A stretch of 64,000 nt of DNA from Gemmatimonadetes bacterium 13_1_20CM_4_69_16 (GTDB lineage Bacteria > Gemmatimonadota > Gemmatimonadetes > Gemmatimonadales > GWC2-71-9), in NCBI GenBank assembly GCA_001919865.1, contig MNIR01000002.1:1-64000 (forward strand), written 5' to 3'. Shown here piece after piece: positions 1-9,119 of the stretch (position 1 is the first letter of the stretch; each line of letters starts with the position of its first letter). Under the pieces are notes generated by a model. It was not told the DNA's origin. It ran no database searches and was given only the letters and a program-made list of their open reading frames with translations. The position numbers were made by a program, and so were the translations under genes.

Positions 1-2
1 CG

Positions 3-1052
3 CGCGGCGACCTCGACGTCGTGATCACGCATGCGCCCAGTCTGGAACAGCGGCTGCTCCTCGCGCCGGGCCACGTGCTACTCGCCTGCCCGTTCGTCGC
101 CAGCCGATTTGCAATCGTCGGCCCGGCGGCCGATCCCGCCCACGTGGGCGCCGCGCCGAGCGCGGCGGACGCCTTTCGGCGCATCGCCGCCGCAGCCGGC
201 CCGTTCGTGTCGCGGGGCGATTCCTCGGGCACCCACGTGAAAGAGCTCGCCCTGTGGCAGGCGGCGCACCTGCGGCCCGCCGGCGCTTGGTACATCCAAT
301 CCGGGGCCGACCAGGTGACCACGCTGCACGTGGCCGACGAGCGCGACGCCTACGCCCTCGCCGATCTGCCGACGCTGGCGAAGCTCACCGGCCTGCGACT
401 GCATGTCCTGTTCGCAACCGATACCGCGCTCACCAACCCCTACACCCTGTACGTCGTGAACAAGCCCGGCCCCCGGGCCACCGCCGAGGCCTTCGCCCGG
501 TGGGCGATGAGCGTGGCGCGGCCGCGCATCCTCGAGCTGCGTCTGCCCGACGGCACGCCGGGGTTCGTAACACGCGGCGGGGAGTGCGCCGCGCCGGATA
601 CGACCGCGCGGTCGGCCGGCGCGTCGGCCGAGCCCCGCTCAGAACGCGCACTAGCGCCACCGGTGGCACCGGCTCCGGCCGCCGTGCTGCTCGGCCGCTG
701 GGACTATTTCCCAGCGTCGCGAGCGCCGGCGACACAGGCCCCTGCCCTCGGTGGCGGACTCCAAGTCACGCTCGAGTTCGATTCCGTGAGCGGCGGCACC
801 GCGTACGGCCGAGTGCGGCGCTGGTTCGCGGGCGACGTGGGGATTTCCCCACGCGCGTTCGGTCAGGTGGTAGGTCGCGTGATCGGCGGGGAGGTCGAGC
901 TGACGCTATCGCGCCCGCGGCTGATCATCGTACAGGCCGCCCTGGTCGGCCGGGACACGCTGGCGATCACGACGTCCCGTATCGGCAGCGATCCGGGGCC
1001 CTTCGCCCAGGACCCCGGAGCGAAGTTCGTCAGGACAAACGCTACGGAGTGA
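3..1052 (+). CDS. Tungstate-type ABC substrate-binding protein with extra C-terminal domain (5' partial)
   Basis: The frame is open to the window edge, so the true start and signal peptide lie upstream; the first GTG inside the window (21) is internal. Residues 1-210 follow the periplasmic TupA/WtpA pattern for oxyanion (tungstate/molybdate) uptake: VVITHAP near the start, then VSRGDSSGTHVKELALW, WYIQSGAD and NPYTLYVVN. After a Pro/Ala linker (about 210-230) comes a roughly 120-residue beta-rich extension (GRWDYFPASRAP to the end) that I do not recognise. TupA proteins are normally about 270 residues without such a tail. The permease and ATPase should lie upstream but are outside the window. 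The stop overlaps the 3' end of the convergent lipoprotein gene by 11 bp. Family assignment is good; substrate is inferred. Confidence 0.75.
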   Translation, partial: RGDLDVVITHAPSLEQRLLLAPGHVLLACPFVASRFAIVGPAADPAHVGAAPSAADAFRRIAAAAGPFVSRGDSSGTHVKELALWQAAHLRPAGAWYIQSGADQVTTLHVADERDAYALADLPTLAKLTGLRLHVLFATDTALTNPYTLYVVNKPGPRATAEAFARWAMSVARPRILELRLPDGTPGFVTRGGECAAPDTTARSAGASAEPRSERALAPPVAPAPAAVLLGRWDYFPASRAPATQAPALGGGLQVTLEFDSVSGGTAYGRVRRWFAGDVGISPRAFGQVVGRVIGGEVELTLSRPRLIIVQAALVGRDTLAITTSRIGSDPGPFAQDPGAKFVRTNATE

Positions 1053-1443
1053 CGGTAACGGAGCGGAGCCCGGGCGGCAGGTCCGCAAAGGATGCGTCCG
1101 CCACGTCCAGGATCGTCCCGCTGTACGACGTGGTCCGGCTCGCGTCGGGGACCGTGATCGTCACGAGGACGCCGTTCGCCAAATTCCCGGTAACAATCAC
1201 CCGCCACCGCGCGAGTGTCTGGCGCTGAGCGAAGACGCGATAAGGCGAACCCGTGGTCGCCTGCACCGTGTCGATACGCGCGCTCGAGTCCGTCCCGGCA
1301 ACCTCGAGGAGCATCGCCCGATCGTTGGTCCCCGCGTTGGATAGCTGCAGGGAAAGATTGCCCGAAGGCGGCGCGGTGGTGTCGCTACATTGGTTCAGCG
1401 CGAGGGCGAGCACAACGCCGAGCCCAGCGACCCGCTTGATCAT
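1042..1443 (-). CDS. Small predicted lipoprotein, unknown function
   Basis: A 133-residue protein with a hydrophobic N-terminus ending in LALNQCSDTTAPP, a plausible lipobox with the acylated cysteine near residue 19. The rest is a single beta-rich domain (VEVAGTDSSARIDTVQATTG, VIVTGNLANGVLVTITVPD) that could be immunoglobulin-like. The start is ATG at 1443, which overlaps the stop of the M6 protease gene in an ATGA arrangement, so the two are probably translated together. Longer in-frame extensions are shadows of the protease gene. It may be anchored in the envelope and assist or inhibit the secreted protease (inference from coupling only). I do not recognise the family. Confidence 0.7.
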   Translation of the reverse strand: MIKRVAGLGVVLALALNQCSDTTAPPSGNLSLQLSNAGTNDRAMLLEVAGTDSSARIDTVQATTGSPYRVFAQRQTLARWRVIVTGNLANGVLVTITVPDASRTTSYSGTILDVADASFADLPPGLRSVTVTP

Positions 1444-3512
1444 GGCCGCCTCCCGGTTCCCGACACCCGCGTCGAGGGGGCCGGCGCCGAGAGGTTGCCG
1501 GTGCGCGAGAGCCACCTGAGCAGGTCGCCCAGGTCGAACGTCCCGTTGCGATTGCCCTGCAGGTCGAGGTAGCGGCGCTGATCGTCGGAGGCCGGGGCGG
1601 GCCCCTGGAAACCGACGTTGAGCGCCTGCTTCAGTGTGAGCGCCGGCTCCACAACTTGCAGGGTCAGTGTCCGGCGCGCCGTCTTCGACCCGTCCGTGAC
1701 GCTCGTCCGGAACGTGTATGTGCCTGTATCGGTTGGCGCGCCGCTCAAGGCCCCGCTCGACGACAATGCCACGCCCAGTGGTAGGGCACCCGAGTCGGGT
1801 TGGGCCCAAGTATACGCCCCTGCTCCGCAAGCAGCGGTGAATGCAGCGGCGTAGGAGTACCCCCACTGCGCGGCGACCAACGGTGACGTGGTGGTGACCG
1901 TGAGCGTGTCGCCTCCAATGCGCAGGAAGAAGCGCATCGCGCCGTTCGGTACGACCTGCGTGATCGTGTCGATCCCGAACCCTGGACACCCACCGCCGTT
2001 GAGCGCGCTGTTGGGCGTGGTGGTCAGGCTGAAGGTCTGGTTCCCCAGGATTCCGGGATACGGGTCCCCCGCGTCACCCCGGTCAGCGCAACCCTGCGCG
2101 GGTGGAATGCAAGTGGTCGCCGGGTTCGCGTCGAGATTGGCACGCGCGTCCGCCTGCATCAGCTCGAGCCCGTGGACCGGACCGACGTTCACGGCATTAT
2201 TGCCCAAACGGAAGCCGTGGTTGGCGATCTGCTGCGAGTCCACGTGCCAGATGAGCAGCCCGCCACCACACTGGGGGGGCGTGGCGTTCTGATACCATAC
2301 CTGGCAGGCATTGCGAATCAACGCCGTGTCGGCGTCGACCGCCTGCCTGTTGTCGAGCACGAAGTATTCGCCGCGCGGGTTCGACCCGGTGGGACGCACC
2401 ACGAACGCCGTGTCGGAGCTCGGCGCCGCACCGAAGCTGTAGCTGCCCGTGGCGGTGAGCGGCGCCAACGTCACCCAGCCGAGCTGGCTCAACGACCACG
2501 CATCCATGCGCGCCGGGCTCGAGGGCGAAGAGAAGTTCCCCGCCCCCATCAGACTCCAGCGGCCCACCCCTTCGGTGCTGCCACCGGTGTCGTACAAATC
2601 AGGCAGCCCGAAGGCGTGCCCGGTCTCGTGCGCCACGGTGCCGATCGGCATGATCTGCGTCGCATCGCACGAGGTCGCGCCGCCCAGGCCGCTCTGCAGC
2701 ACGTAGTCCTCAACCTGGAGAAACTGGCCGGAGTGGCCGGGCCACGCGTCCTTCGTCATGTAACCGGGGAACAACGACGCACGGTGGGCCCACAGGTGGT
2801 TCTGCGGGCTGCCCTGCGGCCCGCACTCCCCCCCGACCGTCGGATGGATGAACACCACAAGACTGACGACGCCGGTCGCGGGGTCGAAACTGAACTTGGT
2901 GAAATCGATCTGCGAGTCAGCGTGCGCGAGCGCCTCTCGGAGAGCGCCTTGCAGCGCCGTGAACGCAGTGTTGCTCCACACGCCGTTGCAGTTCGCCGAG
3001 CTGAACGGATTGACCTGCCGGCATTGGGAGCTCGTGTCCCCGGTGTAGCCCACCTCCGGCTTGCTCAACGTCACCCAGCCCCAGGTCGAGCCCTGGATGT
3101 CGAGCAGCCCGTTGGACATCTGGCTGTAGAAGCTGTGATAGGTGTAGGGGCGGCCGAGCTGCGGCGTGGTGCCGAAGAACACGGCGTCGTAGTCGGACGT
3201 CGCAAACGGCGGAGCCGACGTGCCTGCGTAGGTGAAGAGCACCGCCGGCACGCTGAGTGTGCCCGAGACCGCGGCAGCACTGGGCGCGGATGCCCCCGCG
3301 GCGAGCGGTGCGTTGAGTTCGCTGAACCTACCCTGCGAGAACAAGCGGGCCCGTGTGGCCCGCACCGCGGCCGCCTGCTTGCGCCACACGCCGTCGGGCC
3401 GGAAGTCGAGGCCCGGCACTTCGCGGCGTGGAGTGGCCCGCTCCTGCGCCACGGCGACCGCCGGCGCGCCGAGCAGACCGGCGAACAATACAGCAAGCAA
3501 GCGATGATGCAT
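1440..3512 (-). CDS. Secreted M6-family metalloprotease with Ig-like and dockerin-like tail
   Basis: A 690-residue secreted zinc peptidase. A cleavable signal peptide (ending AVAVAQ) is followed by the catalytic domain. The zinc site HETGHAFGLPDLYD at about residue 295 is the HExxHxxGxxD metzincin-like signature of the M6 (immune inhibitor A) family. A Cys-rich region (several CGG, CIPP and CADR segments) suggests disulfides. Residues about 560-640 look like a He_PIG-type Ig domain (LPLGVALSSSGALSGAPTDTG). The C-terminus carries one dockerin/EF-hand-like repeat (DLQGNRNGTFDLGDLLRW). ATG at 3512 is chosen; an adjacent GTG at 3515 is equally possible. It probably degrades extracellular protein. 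It is upstream of and translationally coupled to the small lipoprotein. Confidence 0.9.
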   Translation of the reverse strand: MHHRLLAVLFAGLLGAPAVAVAQERATPRREVPGLDFRPDGVWRKQAAAVRATRARLFSQGRFSELNAPLAAGASAPSAAAVSGTLSVPAVLFTYAGTSAPPFATSDYDAVFFGTTPQLGRPYTYHSFYSQMSNGLLDIQGSTWGWVTLSKPEVGYTGDTSSQCRQVNPFSSANCNGVWSNTAFTALQGALREALAHADSQIDFTKFSFDPATGVVSLVVFIHPTVGGECGPQGSPQNHLWAHRASLFPGYMTKDAWPGHSGQFLQVEDYVLQSGLGGATSCDATQIMPIGTVAHETGHAFGLPDLYDTGGSTEGVGRWSLMGAGNFSSPSSPARMDAWSLSQLGWVTLAPLTATGSYSFGAAPSSDTAFVVRPTGSNPRGEYFVLDNRQAVDADTALIRNACQVWYQNATPPQCGGGLLIWHVDSQQIANHGFRLGNNAVNVGPVHGLELMQADARANLDANPATTCIPPAQGCADRGDAGDPYPGILGNQTFSLTTTPNSALNGGGCPGFGIDTITQVVPNGAMRFFLRIGGDTLTVTTTSPLVAAQWGYSYAAAFTAACGAGAYTWAQPDSGALPLGVALSSSGALSGAPTDTGTYTFRTSVTDGSKTARRTLTLQVVEPALTLKQALNVGFQGPAPASDDQRRYLDLQGNRNGTFDLGDLLRWLSRTGNLSAPAPSTRVSGTGRRP

Positions 3513-3550
3513 CACGCGCGCGTCGAGGGAATTGGGTCCGGCAATCTACC

Positions 3551-4936
3551 CTAGCGCGGGAGGCTGGTGGAAGCTGTGTGCCCCCTCACACCGCGGCGCG
3601 CGAGCAGCAGGCCAATGCCCATGAACCCGATCACCCCGCCCACCACCTTGGCTTCGTATCTCCACGGGTGCACCTCGTCTCCGGGTGGAACGAAGCCGAG
3701 CACGATGGAGAAGGCGACGGCCGCGAGGCCCACTACCCCGATCAGCGCCGTAACCGCGGTGCGGGTGCGCCGCAGCCGCAGGTAGGCCGCGAAGAGGTAC
3801 AGATAAGGAATGAAGAACAGGATCAGCGTGGTCTGGGTGAGCACGAGGTACGCGTTCTTCACCGTGGACCCGATCAGGCTCGCGACCACGAAGAGGGTGG
3901 CGAGGGCTCCCTGCACCAGCAACCCGACGTAGGGCGTCTGCCAGCGCGGATGGATCCGGCCGAACGCCGCGGGCAGGGCGCCATCCAACCCCGCCACGAA
4001 CGGCAACCGGGCCGAGCCGGCGAGCCACGCGCCCACGCCGCCCAGGTTGCCGAGCGCGAGCAGGATCGCCACCACCGCGGCGATCGGCGCGAGCCAGGGC
4101 ACGCCCAGCCGGTCCACCAGTGCCGCCGTCGCCTGCGGCATGCCGTTCGTGATGCTCACCGTCGTGGCCGGCAAGGCCACCAACATGGCCGCCGTGCCGA
4201 GTACGTACAGCGCCACGATCGCGAACCCCGAGACGACGACGCCGCGACGCAGCGTCGCGGCGGGGTCGTGGATTTCGTCCCCGAGGGTGGGGGCGAGCTC
4301 GAGCCCGGCGAGCCCGAACGTCATCGTGGCGAAGAGATTGATCGACGCCAGGTCGAAGGTCGAAGGCAGGAGCCCCCGGGCGCTGAATGGCGTCGCGCTG
4401 CCGCGCGTCACGAGCGACCAGGTCGCGAGCGCCACGAAAATGAGCGCCGGCAGCCAGGTGCCGTAGCCCCCCAGGTTCTGGAGCCGCTTGCCCACGCGCA
4501 GGCCCACGACGTTCATCCCCACCGCGAGCCACAGTCCCACGAGCGACAGCACGGCGATGAACCGGCCGTCGTCGCCCAAATGCACGAACCGCGGTCCGCC
4601 GGCGTAGGCGGCGATCGCGGCCGTGGCGACGAGCAGCGACGGGAAGTAGAAGAGGTTGTTGACCCAGTAGCCCCACCCCGCCACGAAACCGTGCCGCAGC
4701 CCGAAGGCGCGCCGCACCCAGCGGTAGATGCCGCCGGCGCCGGGATCGATGTCGGCCAACTCCCGCACCGCCACCGCGGACGGCAGGAAGAAGACCAGCA
4801 TCGCGACCACCCACAACAGCAGGCTGGCAAGCCCGAACTGGCTTGCCGCCGTGGTCAGCCAGCGCAGCCCGACGATCGCGGTGATGTTGAAGAGCACCAC
4901 GTCGCGGAGCCGCATGACGCGAGGAAGCTGGGTCAC
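3551..4936 (-). CDS. APC-family amino acid permease
   Basis: A 461-residue inner-membrane transporter with about 12 hydrophobic segments. The N-terminus (LRDVVLFNITAIVGLRWLTTAASQFG) matches the first helix of the amino acid-polyamine-organocation superfamily, where the broken helix binds the substrate amine or carboxylate. RELADIDPGAGGIYRWVRRAFG corresponds to the conserved loop after helix 2. It likely moves amino acids by proton or solute exchange; the substrate cannot be told from sequence. The start is GTG at 4936; ATG at 4915 is an alternative that leaves the first helix intact. The gene lies 42 bp downstream of the PAP2 gene, so the two may share a transcript. Confidence 0.88.
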   Translation of the reverse strand: MTQLPRVMRLRDVVLFNITAIVGLRWLTTAASQFGLASLLLWVVAMLVFFLPSAVAVRELADIDPGAGGIYRWVRRAFGLRHGFVAGWGYWVNNLFYFPSLLVATAAIAAYAGGPRFVHLGDDGRFIAVLSLVGLWLAVGMNVVGLRVGKRLQNLGGYGTWLPALIFVALATWSLVTRGSATPFSARGLLPSTFDLASINLFATMTFGLAGLELAPTLGDEIHDPAATLRRGVVVSGFAIVALYVLGTAAMLVALPATTVSITNGMPQATAALVDRLGVPWLAPIAAVVAILLALGNLGGVGAWLAGSARLPFVAGLDGALPAAFGRIHPRWQTPYVGLLVQGALATLFVVASLIGSTVKNAYLVLTQTTLILFFIPYLYLFAAYLRLRRTRTAVTALIGVVGLAAVAFSIVLGFVPPGDEVHPWRYEAKVVGGVIGFMGIGLLLARRGVRGHTASTSLPR

Positions 4937-4978
4937 CCGCCCGCCGGCGAAGTCCCGCCCGCCAGCCGCCGCGCGGCG

Positions 4979-5689
4979 CTACGGGACGGTCGCATGTATC
5001 CGGGCAACGAGCCAGCCGATGGCGCTGCCGAGCACCGCCCCGCCGATCACGTCGGTCGGGAAATGCTTGCCGCCCGCCACGCGCAAGGCGGCGACGCTGG
5101 CCGCTCCCGCGTACATGAGCGCCGCGTTCCTGGCGCGGTGCGGCAATTGCTCGCGCTGGGCCATCACGAGATACGATGTCGCCGCAGCGAACGCGAGCGA
5201 TGCGTGCCCTGACGGGAACGATTGACGGTTCTCCCGCTGGGACGCCGCCGCCACGGCATCCGCCGTGTAGAGCACCGGGCGGCTGCGGTGCACGATGACC
5301 TTGAGCCACGCGGTCGTCGCCTGGGTCCAGGCAAGCGAGTTGAGCAACACCGCGGCGTTGCCCCGCGCCTGTGCCGCGTCGAGCCCGTGTAGTGAGGCGA
5401 ATGCCGCGGCGCCGACCACGCCGCCGAGCAGGACGGTGCTCCCCGTCGCCGCAGTGGCGGAGGCGTTGTGCAGCGCGGCGCGATCGATGCCCGGCACCGA
5501 CGCCGGGTCGCACGGCAAAGCGCACGACGGCAGCCCATGCGGCAACTTGAGCGCCATGGGAAGGACGGCGAGCACGCCCGCGGTCCCGACGGACCCCGCG
5601 TCCCACCAGGTCACGCGGTACGGCGTCTGACCCAGCGCCGGCCGGGCGGACGCGAACAGTAGCAGGACGGCGACCGCCGAGCGGGGCAT
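4979..5689 (-). CDS. Secreted PAP2-superfamily phosphatase
   Basis: A 236-residue protein with an N-terminal signal or anchor (MPRSAVAVLLLFASARPALG). It carries the three acid phosphatase/vanadium haloperoxidase motifs: KVIVHRSRPVLYT (C1), SFPSGHASLAF (C2, catalytic His) and AGGKHFPTDVIGGAVLG (C3, second His and Asp). It should hydrolyse a lipid phosphate or pyrophosphate on the periplasmic side. Undecaprenyl pyrophosphate, phosphatidate and ceramide phosphate are all possible. The start is ATG at 5689. It is divergent from the ceramide operon, with about 130 bp between starts, so a link to sphingolipid turnover is possible but unproven. Confidence 0.85.
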   Translation of the reverse strand: MPRSAVAVLLLFASARPALGQTPYRVTWWDAGSVGTAGVLAVLPMALKLPHGLPSCALPCDPASVPGIDRAALHNASATAATGSTVLLGGVVGAAAFASLHGLDAAQARGNAAVLLNSLAWTQATTAWLKVIVHRSRPVLYTADAVAAASQRENRQSFPSGHASLAFAAATSYLVMAQREQLPHRARNAALMYAGAASVAALRVAGGKHFPTDVIGGAVLGSAIGWLVARIHATVP

Positions 5690-5768
5690 GCGGGCTCTCG
5701 CGTGAAACGTTGGTCTGGAAGTTACCGTACTCTGGGCAACGTGGCCTAACTCACGTCCGTGCGAGACC

Positions 5769-5797
5769 TTGCGGTTTCGCGGTAGCGCCACTACTCT
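5769..5797 (+). promoter_or_regulatory. Possible sigma-70-like promoter for the ceramide operon
   Basis: TTGCGG at 5769 and TACTCT at 5792 are separated by 17 bp and lie about 25 bp before the first gene of the operon. Both hexamers are weak matches to TTGACA/TATAAT, and housekeeping promoters of this lineage are poorly defined. It is the best candidate I see in the divergent spacer. Confidence 0.22.
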
Positions 5798-5821
5798 CTA
5801 GGCTGCTGTTTCCACTCCACA

Positions 5822-7042
5822 ATGTCTGGGGGCCCCGTGAGTACCGAGACCCTGCAGCACGTCGCGCTCTTCGACAAGTGCAAGAACTTCACGCGGGCCG
5901 ATGAAGTGCGGGCGGCCGGTTTGTACGCGTGGTTCAAGCCGATTTCGCAGTCGGAAGACACGGTCGTGGTGATCGAAGGCAAACCGCGCATCATGATGGG
6001 CTCGAATAACTACCTCGGCCTCACGCATCACCCCGAGGTGCTCGCCGCGGCAAAAGAGGCCCTCGACGAGTTCGGGTCCGGGTGCACCGGCAGCCGCTTC
6101 CTCAACGGGACGCTCGAGCTGCACTGCCGGCTCGAGGCCGAGCTGGCCGAGTTCTTCGGGAAAGAGGCCTGTCTCGTCTTTTCGACCGGCTACCAGGCGA
6201 ACCTCGGCGTGATCTCCGGGCTCGTGGGCCGGGGCGACGTCGTGTTCCTCGACAAGCTCGATCACGCGTCGATCGTGGACGGCGCGAAGCTGTCCTACGG
6301 TGAGACCGAGCGGTTCAACCACGGGGACTTGGCAGGCCTCGAGCGCCGACTCCAGAAGGTCCCGGTCGGGACGGGCGTCATGATCATCGTCGACGGCGTC
6401 TTCTCGATGGAGGGAGACATCGCCGACGTGCCGAACCTGCTCAAGGTCGCCCAGAAATACGGCGCCGCGCTCGCGCTCGACGACGCGCACGCCGTGGGGG
6501 TGCTTGGCCCCAACGGGGACGGGACCGCGGCGCATTTCGGTGTGGCCGAGGACGTGGATCTCATCGTAGGCACCTTCTCGAAGTCACTCGCCTCGATCGG
6601 CGGGTTCGTGGCGGCGTCGGAGGACGTCATCGATTATCTGCGGCACTACTCGCGGCCCCTGATGTTCACGGCGGCGCTGCCGCCGGCGAACACCGCCGGG
6701 GTGCTCGCCGCGCTCCACGTGCTGCGGCGCGAGCCCGAGCGCCGGGAGCAGTTGTGGGCCAACACCCGTCGCCTGCAGGAAGGGTTGCGGTCGCTCGGCT
6801 TCGAAATTGGGCCCACCGAGACGCCGATCGTCCCGTTCCTCATCGGGGACTTCGAGAAGACGCTGACGTTCTGGCGTAAGCTATTCGACGCCGGCGTGTT
6901 CACGAACCCCGTGGTGCCGCCCGCCGTGCCGCCGTCGCAGAGTCGGCTGCGGACCAGCGTGATGGCGACGCACACCGCCGATCAGTTGGACTTTGCGCTG
7001 GAGACCTTCGGCCGGCTCGGAAAAGAGCTGGGGGTCATCTGA
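5822..7042 (+). CDS. spt: Serine palmitoyltransferase (alpha-oxoamine synthase)
   Basis: A 406-residue cytosolic PLP enzyme predicted to condense L-serine with an acyl thioester to 3-ketosphinganine, the first step of sphingolipid synthesis. Visible motifs: MGSNNYLGLTHHP (60-71), GSGCTGSRFLNG (86-96), DDAHAVGVLG (220-229) and the Schiff-base lysine K254 in GTFSKSLASIGGF. BioF and 2-amino-3-ketobutyrate CoA ligase share the fold. The two downstream genes match the other ceramide enzymes and decide for Spt. ATG at 5822 has no Shine-Dalgarno; GTG at 5837, preceded by GGGGG, is an alternative start. It is the first gene of a four-gene operon. No dedicated acyl carrier protein or acyl-CoA ligase is visible nearby. 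Confidence 0.88.
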   Translation: MSGGPVSTETLQHVALFDKCKNFTRADEVRAAGLYAWFKPISQSEDTVVVIEGKPRIMMGSNNYLGLTHHPEVLAAAKEALDEFGSGCTGSRFLNGTLELHCRLEAELAEFFGKEACLVFSTGYQANLGVISGLVGRGDVVFLDKLDHASIVDGAKLSYGETERFNHGDLAGLERRLQKVPVGTGVMIIVDGVFSMEGDIADVPNLLKVAQKYGAALALDDAHAVGVLGPNGDGTAAHFGVAEDVDLIVGTFSKSLASIGGFVAASEDVIDYLRHYSRPLMFTAALPPANTAGVLAALHVLRREPERREQLWANTRRLQEGLRSLGFEIGPTETPIVPFLIGDFEKTLTFWRKLFDAGVFTNPVVPPAVPPSQSRLRTSVMATHTADQLDFALETFGRLGKELGVI

Positions 7043-7047
7043 GCGCA

Positions 7048-8154
7048 GTGGAGATCGCGCCCGTCAACGGCGGGCGCGATCTCGAGCGCTTCATCGCCTT
7101 CCCCTACGACCTCTACCGGGGCGACCCGCGCTGGGTGCCGCAGCTGCGCGCGGACGTGCGGACGCTGCTCTCCCCCGCCCGCAACCCGTTCTTTCAGCAT
7201 GCCGTCGCCCAATGTTTCCTGGCGCGCACCGATGGCCGGGTCGCCGGACGGGTTGCCGCGATCCAGAACGACGCGCACACGCGGGAGCACCGCGACCGCG
7301 TCGGCTTCTACGGCTTCTTCGAAGCCCTCAACGACCCATCGGTCAGCGACGCGCTGTTCGATGCGGCGGCGGCGTGGCTGCGGCGCCAGGGGTTGGCCGT
7401 GATGCGCGGGCCGATGAGCCCCTCGATCAACGACGAGTGCGGCCTCCTGGTGCAGGGATTCGACACGCCACCCACCCTGATGACGTCGCATAACCCCGCC
7501 TACTACGTCGACCTGCACCAGCGCTACGGCTTCACCAAAGCCAAAGATCTGTTGATGTACGAGAGCACCACCATCCAGGTGCCCGAGCGCATCGTCCGCG
7601 CCGCGACCGTGATCGCCCAGCGCAAGGGCATCACGCTGCGGGCGCTCGACATGAAGCGCTTCAAGGCCGAGGTCGAGCTCGTCAAGGCTCTCTACAACGA
7701 GGCGTGGGAGAAGAATTGGGGATTCGTGCCGCTCACCGAAGCGGAGATCGACCACCTCGCGACGCAGCTCAAGCCGATCGTGGTGCCCGACCTCGTCTGC
7801 TTCGCCGAGCGCGCCGGGAAAGTCATCGGCTTCGCCGTGGCGTTGCCGGACTTGAACGTCGCGCTCAAGCACAATCCGTCGGGCCGCATGTTCCCCGGCA
7901 TCCTCAAGGTCCTATGGCACGCCCGCAAGGTGCACCGCTTGCGGATCCTGCTGCTCGGCGTGCTGAAGGAGTACCGCAGCACCGGGGTCGACGCCCTGAT
8001 GTATCACTGGATCTGGACCAAGGGGATCGCGCACGGGTTCACGTGGGGCGAGGGGGGCTGGATCCTGGAGGATAACGCGCCGATGAACAACGCCGCCGTG
8101 CAGCTCGGCTTCCAGCCGTACCGCACTTACCGGATCTACGACAAGACACTGTGA
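7048..8154 (+). CDS. bcerS: GNAT-fold N-acyltransferase, probable bacterial ceramide synthase
   Basis: A 368-residue protein of the GNAT/YghO-like family, starting at GTG 7048, five bases after the spt stop. The N-terminal part (FIAFPYDLYRGDPRWVPQL) and the acetyltransferase core (RGPMSPSINDECGLLVQGF, LLGVLKEYRSTGVDALMY, WILEDNAPMNNAAVQLGF) are typical. The last segment is the usual end of the GNAT fold. In Caulobacter a protein of this type acylates the sphingoid base to give ceramide and lies near spt and the reductase gene (established for that organism). Here the same function is inferred from identical gene company. Eukaryotic LAG1-type ceramide synthase motifs are absent, as expected. 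The gene overlaps the reductase gene by GTGA. Confidence 0.75.
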   Translation: MEIAPVNGGRDLERFIAFPYDLYRGDPRWVPQLRADVRTLLSPARNPFFQHAVAQCFLARTDGRVAGRVAAIQNDAHTREHRDRVGFYGFFEALNDPSVSDALFDAAAAWLRRQGLAVMRGPMSPSINDECGLLVQGFDTPPTLMTSHNPAYYVDLHQRYGFTKAKDLLMYESTTIQVPERIVRAATVIAQRKGITLRALDMKRFKAEVELVKALYNEAWEKNWGFVPLTEAEIDHLATQLKPIVVPDLVCFAERAGKVIGFAVALPDLNVALKHNPSGRMFPGILKVLWHARKVHRLRILLLGVLKEYRSTGVDALMYHWIWTKGIAHGFTWGEGGWILEDNAPMNNAAVQLGFQPYRTYRIYDKTL

Positions 8155-9119
8155 AGGCGTTCGTCACCGGCGGAACGGGGTTCGTCGGTGCCCACCTCGT
8201 TCGAGCGCTGCTCGAGCGCGGCGACGAGGTGCGCTGTCTGGTTCGCACCCCCGCCAAGGCACAGACCCTCGGCTGGAACGACGTACGCATCATCCGCGGG
8301 GATCTGGATCAGCCGGGCGCCCTCGCGGCAGGCTGCGCGGGCGCGGACGTCGTGTTTCACGTGGCCGGGCGGATCAGCGCCCGCGACCTGCGGGAATTCA
8401 TGCGGGCGAACCGCGACGGTACCGCCAACGTGCTGGAGGCCGCGTCGCACGCCCCGCCGCAACGCTTCGTGCTGGTCTCGTCGCTCGCCGCGGGCGGGCC
8501 GACATCGCCGGGGCACCCGATCGACGAGGCGCGCCCCCCGGCCCCCGTCACGCCGTACGGCCAGAGCAAGCTCGCGGCCGAAGTCCTGGTCCGGGCGATG
8601 CCGTTTCCCTGGACCATCGTGCGGCCGCCCACCGTGTACGGCGAATGGGACCACGAAGTGCTGAAAGTGTTCAAGCTGGCGCGCCGGGGGATCGTCCCCG
8701 TGTTCGGTGACGGGTCGCAGGAACTGTCGGTGATCTACGCGGGCGACCTGGCGGGCGCCTTGGTTGCCGCCGCGACCTCGCCCAACGCCGCGCGCAAGGT
8801 ATACTACACGGCGCATCCCGCCATCACGACGAGCCGCGAGCTAGTCCGCGCAGTCGGCCGGGCGGTGGGACGCGAGCCGCGCATCGTGCCCCTGCCCGGG
8901 CCGCTGGCCCGCGCGTTGCTCTGGGCCATCGGGACGGTCGTCCACCTCGCGGGGCGCGCCACGCTGCTGTCGGCCGACAAAGCGGACGAGTTCCTCGCCC
9001 CCGCCTGGACCTGTCGGCCCGATGCGCTGATGCGGGACGCCGGCTGGCGCGCCGCGACGGACCTGGAGGCGGGCCTGCAGCGCACGGCGGACTGGTATCG
9101 CAGGGAGGGGTGGCTGTGA
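8151..9119 (+). CDS. cerR: NAD-dependent epimerase/dehydratase family, probable ceramide reductase
   Basis: A 322-residue extended short-chain dehydrogenase. The Rossmann motif TGGTGFVGAHL is at the N-terminus, VFHVAG follows, and the catalytic YGQSK lies near residue 143. It is predicted to reduce the 3-keto group of 3-ketosphinganine or of oxidised ceramide to the hydroxyl. The corresponding Caulobacter enzyme (CerR) belongs to the same epimerase-like family rather than to the classical yeast Tsc10 group. Position between the ceramide synthase and the PAP2 gene supports this. It starts with GTG overlapping the upstream stop. A sugar epimerase is the generic alternative, but no sugar genes are nearby. 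Confidence 0.75.
   Translation: MKAFVTGGTGFVGAHLVRALLERGDEVRCLVRTPAKAQTLGWNDVRIIRGDLDQPGALAAGCAGADVVFHVAGRISARDLREFMRANRDGTANVLEAASHAPPQRFVLVSSLAAGGPTSPGHPIDEARPPAPVTPYGQSKLAAEVLVRAMPFPWTIVRPPTVYGEWDHEVLKVFKLARRGIVPVFGDGSQELSVIYAGDLAGALVAAATSPNAARKVYYTAHPAITTSRELVRAVGRAVGREPRIVPLPGPLARALLWAIGTVVHLAGRATLLSADKADEFLAPAWTCRPDALMRDAGWRAATDLEAGLQRTADWYRREGWL

Noticed and set aside
3353-5212. 619-codon open frame antisense to the M6 protease and the permease
   Set aside because: High-GC shadow: Arg/Gly/His/Pro-rich composition, no domains, and the opposite strand holds well-defined protease and transporter genes.
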